From an uncultured Phascolarctobacterium sp. (lineage in GTDB: Bacteria > Bacillota > Negativicutes > Acidaminococcales > Acidaminococcaceae): 10,023 nucleotides of DNA. The translations under genes and the position numbers were made by a program. The DNA lies in assembly GCA_900551335.1 (NCBI GenBank), contig URVO01000033.1, positions 1 to 10,023 on the forward strand. Direction: 5' to 3'. A model generated the notes under the pieces. The model saw only the letters and a program-made list of their open reading frames with translations, had not been told where the DNA came from and searched no databases. The stretch's first letter is position 1, and every line of letters starts with the position of its first letter. Below are positions 1 through 7,914 of the stretch, piece after piece.

Positions 1-1499
<1,499 letters not shown>

Positions 1500-1514
1500 T
1501 TGTAAAACCTCCCT

Positions 1515-1761
1515 AATTTCTCTCTAAGAATTTCTTTGGGTTTACGAAACGTAAGCCCCTCATTTGCATTACATTTTTGTGCTTTACAGATTTTTTCTTC
1601 TCTCTGGCTCTGTAAAATAAGAAAAGCACCGTAAGCTGCGCCAGGCGCTGCTTCGATGCTTCGTTGCACGTATCACTGCTCGCAACAGCAAGCGTGATAT
1701 AAAAGAAAAAAGCAACTACGAATTTGGATTCATCAATCCAACAACTTCGTCGTTGCTTTAT
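1515..1761 (-). promoter_or_regulatory. Structured 5' leader of glnN
   Basis: From the predicted start near 1761 to the Shine-Dalgarno the transcript would carry about 250 nt without a convincing gene. Reading on the minus strand it holds: the terminator-like hairpin (listed separately); TATCAC/GTGATA with inner TGCT/AGCA (about 1698-1670); a short GC-rich hairpin GCGC-CTG-GCGC flanked by AAGC/GCTT (about 1654-1633); a 12-bp helix GTGCTTT+(6-nt bulge)+TTTACAGA against TCTGTAAAGCAC (1629-1579); and TTACG-TTT-CGTAA with GGG/CCC outside it (1558-1538). No known riboswitch consensus or T-box sequence was recognised. That several helices follow one another is seen; that they regulate glnN is inference. 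Confidence 0.55.
1700..1758 (-). terminator. Terminator-like hairpin at the 5' end of the glnN leader
   Basis: On the minus strand a 13-bp stem (1758-1746 with 1722-1710, one mismatch) encloses a second perfect 7-bp stem TTGGATT/AATCCAA with a 4-nt CATC-type loop (1741-1724). It is followed directly by TTTTTTCTTTT (1710-1700). This is the form of a Rho-independent terminator. No gene lies upstream on this strand, and the promoter at 1768-1796 would start RNA only a few bases before the stem, so it can only act on the glnN transcript itself: an attenuator, or a stabilising 5' hairpin. On the plus strand the following T run is too short for termination. Confidence 0.7.
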
Positions 1762-1767
1762 GCACAT

Positions 1768-1796
1768 ATTATAATACTAGGCTTTGCATTTGTAAA
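1768..1796 (-). promoter_or_regulatory. Sigma-A promoter of glnN
   Basis: On the minus strand, -35 TTTACA (1796-1791), a spacer of exactly 17 bp, and a perfect -10 TATAAT (1773-1768). The predicted start is near 1761. The match to consensus is 11 of 12 bases. Confidence 0.8.
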
Positions 1797-1927
1797 GGGG
1801 GTAAGGAGAAATTTTTTTAGATTTTTTGCAGCAGCAGGATTTTCCTCCTGCGTCAAGAATTATATTATTATAATCTTAGGTCGTCAAGGCAGACGCCCTT
1901 GCATCTGCTTATCATGGAGGAACACTT
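1797..1927 (+). promoter_or_regulatory. Upstream region of the hydrogenase gene, weak promoter
   Basis: The hydrogenase leader region holds a perfect -10 hexamer TATAAT (1869-1874) inside an AT-rich run, but no -35 match 16-18 bp upstream, which would fit an activator-dependent promoter. A perfect inverted repeat GCAGGA-6 nt-TCCTGC (1834-1851) lies where a -35 would be expected and could be an activator site. Close to the ribosome site, CAAGG/CCTTG (1885-1901) and GCAGA/TCTGC (1889-1908) interleave. The Shine-Dalgarno GGAGG is at 1916-1920. No Rex or FNR consensus was recognised. Confidence 0.35.
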
Positions 1928-3382
1928 ATGGAACTAACCGCCGTAGCCCAGCTCAGAAGAATGGTGCTGGAGCACCTTTCACGCTACACCTGGAACAATG
2001 AGCTCACCGAGCATGTTTACGATATTCTACAGGAGGTGCGCGAGGATACACCGCGCTACCGCTGCTGCGTTTATAAGGAAAGAGCAGTTTTGAAGAACCG
2101 CATCGACATGGCCCTCGGTCAGGAATGCACCAGCAACATCATCGAGGCCGCCAAGCTCACGCTTAACGAGCCTGAGCGTACCGATTTGCCCATCATTGAT
2201 GTGCTGCCTGCAGCCTGCGACCAATGCCCGATTGATGCCTATTACGTCACGGATATGTGCCGTCACTGCATCACGCACAAGTGCATGAACAACTGCCCTA
2301 AGAAGGCCATCAGCATTATTCAGGACCGCGCCTTCATCGACAAAACGAAGTGCATTGAATGTGGCCGCTGCAAGCAGATGTGCCCCTATGGCGCGATTCT
2401 GGAAATCCACCGTCCCTGCGTGCGCGCCTGCGCCATCGGTGCTATCAGCATCGGTGAAAACCGCAAGGCCGTTATCGACCACGAAAAATGCGTCACCTGC
2501 GGTGCCTGCCGCAACGCCTGCCCATTCGGCGCTATTGATGAGCGCAGCAACATTGTCCGCGTCATCCGCGAGATTCAGCAGGGCAAGCAGGTTATCGCGC
2601 TTGTCGCTCCCTCTATCGTCGGCCAGTTCGGCCTGAAGGTGACGATGGCACAGATTCATGAAGCATTTACCAAGGCCGGCTTTGCCGATGTTATCGAGGT
2701 CGGCGTGGGTGCAGACATAACGAGCGTCAAGGAAGCAGAGGAATATCTGGAGAAGGTGCCTGCTAAGCAGGGCTTTATGACCAGCTCCTGCTGCCCGGCC
2801 TTCGTGCGCCTGATTAAGACGCAGCTTCCTGAGGCCGCAGATAAAATCTCGGACACCCCGTCCCCGATGATTTCCTGCGCTCAGCTCATCAAGCAGCAAT
2901 ATCCCTATGCTGTCACCGTCTTTGTCGGCCCCTGCATTGCCAAAAAGGTTGAGGGCCGCGAGCATCGCCAGACGATTAACTATGTGCTGACCTTCGAGGA
3001 GGCTATGTGTATGCTCGAGGGCAAGGATATAAAATTTGCCGAAATGAGCGGCGCGGAATATGAGCGCGATGCCTCCAAGCTCGGCCTCTGCTTCCCGCTG
3101 ACAGCCGGAGTAACCGCTGCCGTGAAAGACACCGTCGCTGCTATGGGCGGCGAGGTGCGCAACGCGCATTATGCCGCAGGTCTGGACAACTGCCGCGAAG
3201 CAGTGAAGGCCGCCGCAGAGGGCAAGCTCGACTGCAGCTATCTGGAAGGCATGGCCTGCTCCAACGGCTGCGTAGACGGCCCCGGCACCGTCGGTGACTT
3301 CCATATCACGAAGGTGGCGCTGGCGAAATATGCCAACGCTGCGCCGAACAAGCAGGCTGCGGAGGACAAGCACGCCAAATAA
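1928..3382 (+). CDS. Monomeric [FeFe] hydrogenase, group B-like
   Basis: Reversible reduction of protons to H2 at an H-cluster, presumably with ferredoxin as electron partner, in the cytoplasm. The protein has 484 residues. The N-terminal half carries iron-sulfur cysteines: C97/C100, a CxxC-x4-C-x3-C block (111-123), CIECGRCKQMC (142-152), RPCVRAC (162-168) and CVTCGACRNAC (188-198), a ferredoxin-like series. The catalytic domain shows all three H-cluster signatures: L1 TSSCCPAF (285-292), L2 GPCIAKK (334-340) and L3 EGMACSNGC (440-448), so the four cubane ligands C289, C336, C444 and C448 are present. GPC in L2 (not MPC) and AF after L1 CCP point to group B rather than the classical group A enzymes; that assignment is from memory. 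No maturation gene (hydE/F/G) or NADH-linking subunit lies beside it. Start ATG 1928 has GGAGG seven bases upstream. It converges on the YitT gene. Confidence 0.93.
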   Translation: MELTAVAQLRRMVLEHLSRYTWNNELTEHVYDILQEVREDTPRYRCCVYKERAVLKNRIDMALGQECTSNIIEAAKLTLNEPERTDLPIIDVLPAACDQCPIDAYYVTDMCRHCITHKCMNNCPKKAISIIQDRAFIDKTKCIECGRCKQMCPYGAILEIHRPCVRACAIGAISIGENRKAVIDHEKCVTCGACRNACPFGAIDERSNIVRVIREIQQGKQVIALVAPSIVGQFGLKVTMAQIHEAFTKAGFADVIEVGVGADITSVKEAEEYLEKVPAKQGFMTSSCCPAFVRLIKTQLPEAADKISDTPSPMISCAQLIKQQYPYAVTVFVGPCIAKKVEGREHRQTINYVLTFEEAMCMLEGKDIKFAEMSGAEYERDASKLGLCFPLTAGVTAAVKDTVAAMGGEVRNAHYAAGLDNCREAVKAAAEGKLDCSYLEGMACSNGCVDGPGTVGDFHITKVALAKYANAAPNKQAAEDKHAK

Positions 3383-3478
3383 TATCACCTAAAGCAGTTC
3401 ATTCTTGGCTTCAGCATCGTCATGCTGGGCTTATTCCTTGCGGAGTTTCGGCCGAAGAAGAAAATGACAGATAAATAA
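3383..3478 (+). other. In-frame hydrophobic tail after the hydrogenase stop
   Basis: Directly after the hydrogenase TAA (3380-3382), the same frame stays open for 31 codons to a TAA at 3476. It encodes a single transmembrane-like stretch (FILGFSIVMLGLFLAEF) followed by RPKKKMTDK, with codon choice like the neighbouring genes. There is no Shine-Dalgarno, and the only in-frame ATG (3422) would leave 18 residues. It may be the end of a decayed small membrane-protein gene whose start has been lost, or a tail reached by stop-codon readthrough. Nothing in the sequence decides; chance is also possible for so short a stretch. Confidence 0.35.
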
Positions 3479-3483
3479 AAAGC

Positions 3484-3527
3484 AACGCCTCAGGCTCGCA
3501 TTTCTGCCAGTCTGAGGCGTTTTCTTT
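3484..3527. terminator. Bidirectional terminator between hydrogenase and YitT genes
   Basis: A perfect 10-bp stem AACGCCTCAG (3484-3493) and CTGAGGCGTT (3512-3521) with an 18-nt loop. TTTTCTTT follows on the plus strand, and on the minus strand the stem is followed by GCTTTTTATT. It suits the end of both convergent genes. Confidence 0.88.
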
Positions 3528-3543
3528 CAGCTAGATTCACTAT

Positions 3544-4446
3544 TTACTTCTTTTCCTCATCCTCAGGAAACTTCGGTCTGGGGAAGTTCGGGCCTGACGG
3601 CTTCAGCGTAAAGCCGCGGCCAAATACGTCATTGACATCGCTCACGACCATGAACGCGCTGGGGTCAATATCACGCACGATGCTGCGCACCTTCGCCAGC
3701 TGCGTCAGCTTGATAACGACAAAGACCAGCTCACGGTGACGATGCGTAAAGCAGCCCTCGCCCTCGATGTAGGTAACACCGCGGCCAACGACCTTAATAA
3801 TCGCTTCCGCAATTTCCTCATAATGCTCGCTGATGATGATAACCTTCTTTTTATAATCAAAGCCGACCGTGAAGGCATTGCAGGTTTTGGACATAATAAA
3901 GAAGGTCAGCAGCGTATACAGCACCGGCTCGATGCCGAAATAGGAAACGCTAGCCAGCAAGAGGCCGATATTAAAAATAAAGCCTGTCGTGCTGATAGCC
4001 ACAGAATAATGCTTCTGGATAATCGCGCCGATGATATCCGTGCCGCCGCTCGAGCCGCCCACGCGATACATACAGGACGCGCCGATGCCGTACAGCACGC
4101 CGCCCGCGATACACGCCAGCAGCTTGTCATGCACAACATTATACGTCGACAGAAAATGGAAAAAGTCCAGCGATACGGAAAAAACTATCATGCCGTACAA
4201 CGAGCCAATCATATAGCTCTTGTCCATATACTTATAGGCCAGGAAGAAAAGCGGCACGTTGCAGATAAGCGCCGTCGCGCCCATCGGCAGTCCGGCGATA
4301 TAATAGGCCAGCACCGCAACGCCGCCGATACCGCCGCTGAGCATCTTGTTCGGCAGATAGAAGGTATTCATGGCAATACTCATAATTGCGCACGCGAGCG
4401 TCACCATAAAATACTGATGGACTTTCTTTTTCATTTCGGGACTCAT
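3544..4446 (-). CDS. YitT family membrane protein (DUF161/DUF2179)
   Basis: An integral membrane protein of 300 residues whose biochemical role is not established for the family. About five to six hydrophobic segments occupy residues 12-190, with the family hallmarks SGGIGGVAVL (37-46) and GGSSGGTDIIG (130-140). A soluble C-terminal DUF2179-type domain follows (about 200-276), read as VIIISEHYEEIAEAI through FGRGF, and then a charged tail EDEEKK. Start ATG 4446 has GGGGAG ten bases upstream; the next ATG at codon 5 is further away, so the first is preferred. It is a single gene, divergent from ispE, with its own promoter, and ends at a bidirectional terminator. The length is usual for the family. 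The family call is secure, any substrate is unknown. Confidence 0.93.
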   Translation of the reverse strand: MSPEMKKKVHQYFMVTLACAIMSIAMNTFYLPNKMLSGGIGGVAVLAYYIAGLPMGATALICNVPLFFLAYKYMDKSYMIGSLYGMIVFSVSLDFFHFLSTYNVVHDKLLACIAGGVLYGIGASCMYRVGGSSGGTDIIGAIIQKHYSVAISTTGFIFNIGLLLASVSYFGIEPVLYTLLTFFIMSKTCNAFTVGFDYKKKVIIISEHYEEIAEAIIKVVGRGVTYIEGEGCFTHRHRELVFVVIKLTQLAKVRSIVRDIDPSAFMVVSDVNDVFGRGFTLKPSGPNFPRPKFPEDEEKK

Positions 4447-4487
4447 GATAAAAGCACTCCCCTTTGCTCTCTTTTTACTCTGAGGCT

Positions 4488-4516
4488 ATTGTAACATTTT
4501 TAACAGAAACGGTCAA
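4488..4516 (-). promoter_or_regulatory. Sigma-A promoter of the YitT gene
   Basis: On the minus strand, -35 TTGACC (4516-4511), a 17-bp spacer and -10 TACAAT (4493-4488). Ten of 12 bases match consensus; the start is near 4481, giving a leader of about 35 nt. Confidence 0.8.
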
Positions 4517-4517
4517 A

Positions 4518-4543
4518 TAATCTCGCGCAGTAATCTTGCGCAG
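4518..4543. repeat. Tandem 13-bp repeat upstream of the YitT promoter
   Basis: TAATCTCGCGCAG (4518-4530) is followed immediately by TAATCTTGCGCAG (4531-4543), one base different. The pair abuts the -35 of the YitT promoter and lies about 30 bp upstream of the ispE -35, a natural place for a regulator. No known operator was recognised. Confidence 0.6.
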
Positions 4544-4551
4544 TTTTTTCC

Positions 4552-4561
4552 CGAACGTTCG
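4552..4561. promoter_or_regulatory. Palindrome CGAACGTTCG in the divergent region
   Basis: A perfect 10-bp palindrome upstream of the ispE -35. It contains the CCGAAC core of the PurR box of Firmicutes (4551-4556) and its inverse, and purR is in the downstream cluster; but PurR boxes normally stand about 16-17 bp apart, not overlapped. The role is open. Confidence 0.3.
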
Positions 4562-4572
4562 TAAAAAATTAC

Positions 4573-4601
4573 TTGCTATGTGTGCTAAAGCAGTATAAAA
4601 T
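4573..4601 (+). promoter_or_regulatory. Promoter of the ispE cluster
   Basis: -35 TTGCTA (4573-4578), a 17-bp spacer and -10 TAAAAT (4596-4601). Nine of 12 bases match; the predicted start near 4608 falls inside the TTGTATACAA palindrome. Confidence 0.6.
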
Positions 4602-4605
4602 AATA

Positions 4606-4615
4606 TTGTATACAA
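4606..4615. promoter_or_regulatory. Likely GntR/FCD operator TTGTATACAA
   Basis: A perfect 10-bp palindrome with the GT-AT-AC centre typical of FadR-subfamily GntR operators. It covers the predicted ispE transcription start, where a bound repressor would block RNA polymerase. The cluster's second gene is a GntR/FCD regulator, so autoregulation is the simple reading. Palindrome and position are seen; the assignment to this GntR is inference. Confidence 0.6.
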
Positions 4616-4636
4616 AAATATGGCAGGTGAACGAAA

Positions 4637-5506
4637 ATGACAATAATCAAAGAAACTGCTTATGCCAAAATCAATCTTGGCTTAAACATTCTCGGCAAGC
4701 GTGCCGATGGCTATCACGATGTAAGCATGATTATGCAAAGCGTAGGCCTCTGTGACGAAATCACTATCTCCAAGGGCAGCAGCGATGGCGGCATCACCAT
4801 CTCTACAAATCTGCCCGGCCTCAGCTGTGGCACAGATAACCTTGCTTATCGAGCGGCAGCACTGCTCGCAGGCCACGCGAATATAAATCCGAACGTTCAC
4901 ATAGCCTTGAACAAAAATATCTTTTTAGCCGCAGGTCTTGCGGGTGGCAGCAGTGATGCCGCCGCAGTTCTGCGCGGACTCAACCGCTATTGGAAGCTCA
5001 ATCTGGAGACGTATGAGCTGGAGCAGCTCGGCGCTCAGCTTGGCAGCGATATCCCCTTCTGCATCGAGGGCGGCACTATGCTGGCCACAGGCCGCGGCGA
5101 GGTACTGACGAAGCTGGCAGATATGCCAGAAGCGCACGTCGTGCTCGCCAAGCCGCTGAACCTTGAGGTTTCCACAGCCTGGGTTTATAAAAATTACAAC
5201 GCCGGCCGCGTTGTCCACGCTCCCTGCATCTGGCAGCTGGAGGCTCGTCTTGCCGGCGGCGGTCACGCCATCACTCCCTATATGGGCAACGTGCTCGAAA
5301 CCGTAACCATCCCGGCGCACCCCGTCATCGCCTCTATCAAGGCGCGAATGCTGGGAGCAGGAGCATATTATGCCATGATGAGCGGCAGCGGCCCGACCGT
5401 TTTTGCTTTCACTGATACAAAGGAGACTGCCGTAAAGGTTCAGGCAGCCCTAGACGATTATGCTGTTGAAACAGCAATAACAACTACTATTGGGAGGATG
5501 AAATAA
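4637..5506 (+). CDS. ispE: 4-diphosphocytidyl-2-C-methyl-D-erythritol kinase (IspE)
   Basis: Phosphorylates CDP-methylerythritol with ATP, the fourth step of the MEP route to isoprenoids, in the cytoplasm. At 289 residues it has normal length and GHMP-kinase architecture: AKINLGL (10-16) with the active-site Lys11, the nucleotide loop GLAGGSSDAA (100-109), SDIPF (137-141) with catalytic Asp138, and the C-terminal glycine motif MSGSGPTVF (248-256). The start ATG 4637 has AGGTGA about seven bases upstream. It is the first gene of the plus-strand cluster; its stop is one base before the gntR start, and the gntR ribosome site lies inside its last codons, so the two are probably translationally linked. 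Confidence 0.97.
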   Translation: MTIIKETAYAKINLGLNILGKRADGYHDVSMIMQSVGLCDEITISKGSSDGGITISTNLPGLSCGTDNLAYRAAALLAGHANINPNVHIALNKNIFLAAGLAGGSSDAAAVLRGLNRYWKLNLETYELEQLGAQLGSDIPFCIEGGTMLATGRGEVLTKLADMPEAHVVLAKPLNLEVSTAWVYKNYNAGRVVHAPCIWQLEARLAGGGHAITPYMGNVLETVTIPAHPVIASIKARMLGAGAYYAMMSGSGPTVFAFTDTKETAVKVQAALDDYAVETAITTTIGRMK

Positions 5507-5507
5507 T

Positions 5508-6197
5508 ATGTCCGGTCACTTGCAGCCTATTCAATTAGACAGCTATAAACCACTACGTGAGCTGGTGTGTGAAAATATCCGCCAGGCCATCATCGACGGC
5601 ACCTTCAGTCCCGGCGAACGCCTGATGGAAATTCAGCTCGCTGACGAAATGGGCGTCAGCCGTACCCCCGTGCGCGAGGCTATCCGTAAGCTGGAGCAGG
5701 AGGGCTTCGTCGTTATGATTCCGCGCCGCGGCACCTATGTTGCTGATATTTCTATCAAAGATATCACTGAGATTTACGAAATCCGCATCAGCCTGGATAT
5801 TCTTGCCGCAGGCCTTGCTGCCGAGCGCATCACCGAAGAGGAGCTGCAAACTCTGAACGGATATCTGCTGGAAATCGGCCAGCACATTGCCAACAATGAT
5901 ATGAACAAAATCGTCGCAGTCGACACTGCCTTCCACGATGTTCTTTATACAGCCAGCCGCAACGAGCGTCTGCGCAGCATCATCAACAATCTGCGTGAGC
6001 AAATGACCACCATCCGTGGCCGTTCGATGAGCTATCCCGGCCGTCTTGTCGAAACGATGGACGAGCACCGCATTCTTGTAGAGGCTATCGCTGCGCATGA
6101 CGTAGAGCGTGCGCAATACGCTGCCCGCATCCATCTGGAGAACGCTGAGCACACGCTGATGCGTTCGCTGAGCGAGCATATGCCGAAGAAGGCCTGA
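5508..6197 (+). CDS. GntR family regulator with FCD domain
   Basis: A DNA-binding transcription regulator of 229 residues. The N-terminal winged helix-turn-helix (about 15-77) has the family pattern, with ERLMEIQLADEMGVSRTPVREAI as its core and the wing at RRGTYV. The C-terminal FCD domain (about 85-215) keeps the metal/ligand set Asp139 and His143 (DTAFH), His187 (DEHR) and His209 (RIHLEN), so it probably binds a metal plus a small organic acid or related ligand. The start ATG 5508 is one base after the ispE stop, with GGGAGG about ten bases upstream. Its likely operator is the palindrome at 4606-4615, suggesting control of its own cluster. The ligand cannot be deduced from sequence. Confidence 0.94.
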   Translation: MSGHLQPIQLDSYKPLRELVCENIRQAIIDGTFSPGERLMEIQLADEMGVSRTPVREAIRKLEQEGFVVMIPRRGTYVADISIKDITEIYEIRISLDILAAGLAAERITEEELQTLNGYLLEIGQHIANNDMNKIVAVDTAFHDVLYTASRNERLRSIINNLREQMTTIRGRSMSYPGRLVETMDEHRILVEAIAAHDVERAQYAARIHLENAEHTLMRSLSEHMPKKA

Positions 6198-6199
6198 CG

Positions 6200-6982
6200 A
6201 TGGTTGATGCTTTTATTTCCGCCGGAGGTCTTTCTCCCTGGCTCAAGCCGCTCACCGGCACAGAACACCGCTGCCTTGCACCCGTTGGTGACAAGCGCAC
6301 CATTGATTATATTATCGACGCACTGCAGCAAAGCGGCTGTGTCCGCCGCATCGTCATCGCTGCACGCCAGGAGGCTTTGCCCGAGCTGCGCGCAACGCTC
6401 CCCAAGGACATTCTGCTCTGCGAGGCCGAGGGCGACCTGCCTGCCACAGCTTTGGCGGCAGCCAAGGTCTTGGGCGAGGACAGCACCGAGAAGCTTTTGG
6501 GCGTCTGCGACGACATTCCGCTGCTCACGCCTGTGGCAGTCCGCGATTTTTTGGCAGCCTGCGAAGAATATCCGCAGTACGAGCTTTATTACCCCATCAT
6601 TCCCAAGGACGCCTGCCTTGCGGCCTTCCCCGCGGCACAGCGCACCTACGGCAAGCTTGCTGACGGCGTTTTCACCGGCGGCAATATGATGCTCATGGCT
6701 AAAGGGATTATGCCGCAGGGACAGCAGGTGGCCAGAGAAATCTTTGCCCGCCGCAAATCTCCGTTCCAGCTGTGCAACTGGCTGGGCTGGAGCTTTATCA
6801 TCAAGCTGCTGCTGCACCGCCTCACGATTGCCGACGCCGAAAAGCGTACCAGCGAGCTGCTGCATATAAAATGCAAGGCCATCATTACGCGTCACGCCGG
6901 TATAGGCATGGATATAGATAAGCCTGCTGATTTGGAATTAGCAGCGCAATATGTAATGAAACACGGATCTTCGCCAAGGTAA
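6200..6982 (+). CDS. MobA-like NTP transferase domain protein, substrate unknown
   Basis: A 260-residue Rossmann-like nucleotidyltransferase. Visible are a shortened nucleotide loop SAGG (7-10) followed by a basic segment (Lys16, Arg24), then PVGDKRTIDYIIDAL (28-42); VCDDIPLL (102-109), whose aspartates would hold the metal; TGGN (159-162); and GMDIDKPAD (236-244), the second acidic motif seen in MobA/IspD-like enzymes. The glycine loop SAGGLSPWLK departs from the usual LAGGxGxRMG. Such enzymes activate sugars, alcohols or cofactors by nucleotide transfer; here the substrate is not evident. The start ATG 6200 is two bases after the gntR stop, with AGAAGG seven bases upstream. Its place next to ispE and the GntR gene suggests a shared regulator. 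It is not GlmU, IspD or a clear MobA. Confidence 0.85.
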   Translation: MVDAFISAGGLSPWLKPLTGTEHRCLAPVGDKRTIDYIIDALQQSGCVRRIVIAARQEALPELRATLPKDILLCEAEGDLPATALAAAKVLGEDSTEKLLGVCDDIPLLTPVAVRDFLAACEEYPQYELYYPIIPKDACLAAFPAAQRTYGKLADGVFTGGNMMLMAKGIMPQGQQVAREIFARRKSPFQLCNWLGWSFIIKLLLHRLTIADAEKRTSELLHIKCKAIITRHAGIGMDIDKPADLELAAQYVMKHGSSPR

Positions 6983-7025
6983 AATCTGCACCGCGGCAAA
7001 TATAGAAAAAAGGAAGCATTTACAC

Positions 7026-7838
7026 ATGACAACCAAGCCGAAGAGAATCGAGCGCGTCGTGGCTCTGTCCAAGCTGCTGGCCGACCACCCCTACCGCCTG
7101 TTCTCCTTTTCCTACTTCTGTAAAAAATTTGATATTGCTAAATCAACGCTTAGTGAAGATGTGATGGCTGTAAAATCCGGCATGGAGCTGTACGGCCTCG
7201 GCAAGATTGAAACTATGAGCGGTGCAGCAGGCGGCGTGCGCTTCGTTCCCTGGCATCTGCCAGAGGACGACGAGGCCTTCCTGCAGGAGCTTGCTGTGCG
7301 TCTGGCGGCGCCGGAGCGCATTCTTCCGGGCGGCATGCTTTATACCACGGATATTCTCTGCAATCCGGAAACCGTCGTGCGTCTGGGCGAAATCCTCATG
7401 ATGCGCCTGGCCGAGCTGGCACCTGACTGCATCATGACCGTGGAAACGAGCGGCATTCCGCTGGCACTTCAGGTTGCCCGTGCCTTCAACATTCCGCTTG
7501 TCATCGCACGCCACACCAGCGATATCACTGAAGGCAGCACTGTCAATATCAACTACGTCAGCGGCTCCACCAAGGCTATTCAGAACATGGCTATGCCTAA
7601 GCGTGCCCTGAAGCCTGACAGCCGCGTGCTCATCATTGACGACGTAATGAAGGGCGGCGGCACTGCCAGCGGCATGATTGCTCTGGCACATGAGGTCGGT
7701 GCAAAGGTCGTAGGCAAGGCGTTCTTAATCGCCACCGCCGAGCCGCAGCGCAAGCTCGTCGATGATTATGCAGCCATCTTCACCCTGCACAATGTAGATG
7801 AAGAAAACCAAATCGTCCATTTAGACATCAATAAATAA
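7026..7838 (+). CDS. purR: Purine operon repressor PurR
   Basis: A PRPP-sensing regulator of purine synthesis genes, of the Firmicute type unrelated to the LacI-family PurR of enterics. At 270 residues it has usual length: an N-terminal winged helix (about 1-74) and a phosphoribosyltransferase-like domain with the PRPP loop VLIIDDVMKGGGTASG (201-216). Blocks such as VETSGIPLALQVA and ARHTSDITEGSTVNINYVSGS are typical of the family. The start ATG 7026 has AAGGAAG about nine bases upstream. It is the fourth plus-strand gene of the cluster, 43 bp after the nucleotidyltransferase. Prs, which makes its effector PRPP, is encoded further downstream. Target sites cannot be assigned here apart from the doubtful CGAACGTTCG palindrome. 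Confidence 0.96.
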   Translation: MTTKPKRIERVVALSKLLADHPYRLFSFSYFCKKFDIAKSTLSEDVMAVKSGMELYGLGKIETMSGAAGGVRFVPWHLPEDDEAFLQELAVRLAAPERILPGGMLYTTDILCNPETVVRLGEILMMRLAELAPDCIMTVETSGIPLALQVARAFNIPLVIARHTSDITEGSTVNINYVSGSTKAIQNMAMPKRALKPDSRVLIIDDVMKGGGTASGMIALAHEVGAKVVGKAFLIATAEPQRKLVDDYAAIFTLHNVDEENQIVHLDINK

Positions 7839-7856
7839 ACTCTAATAAATTATATT

Positions 7857-7894
7857 AAGCTGTTCTGAAGCAGACAATGCCTTATGGACAGCTT
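7857..7894 (+). other. Inverted repeat in the purR-glmU gap
   Basis: AAGCTGT (7857-7863) pairs perfectly with ACAGCTT (7888-7894), with a small inner helix TCTG-AAG-CAGA. It is not followed by a T run, so it is not an intrinsic terminator. It ends about 20 bases before the glmU start and could be a leader or processing hairpin. Confidence 0.4.
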
Positions 7895-7914
7895 CTAAAG
7901 GAAGAAGGTATCCC

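Noticed and set aside
1513..1767. An 84-codon minus-strand frame through the glnN leader
   Set aside because: It begins at the predicted transcript start with no Shine-Dalgarno, runs through the hairpins, and its translation has no protein-like pattern. It is more likely a chance frame in a regulatory leader.
1768..1775. A plus-strand promoter for the hydrogenase using the overlapping TATAAT at 1770-1775
   Set aside because: The hexamer is a by-product of the palindromic ATTATAAT; no -35 match lies 16-18 bp upstream on the plus strand, while the minus strand has a near-perfect promoter.
2027..3388. A 453-codon minus-strand frame opposite the hydrogenase gene
   Set aside because: It is antisense to the hydrogenase motifs, lacks a ribosome site and has the Ala/His-rich composition typical of shadow frames.
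4552..4561. CGAACGTTCG as a LexA (SOS) box
   Set aside because: The Gram-positive LexA site is CGAAC-4 nt-GTTCG; the four middle bases are missing here, and neither neighbour is an SOS gene.
7857..7894. Terminator between purR and glmU
   Set aside because: The inverted repeat has a 24-nt loop and no T run after it, so it would not act as an intrinsic terminator.
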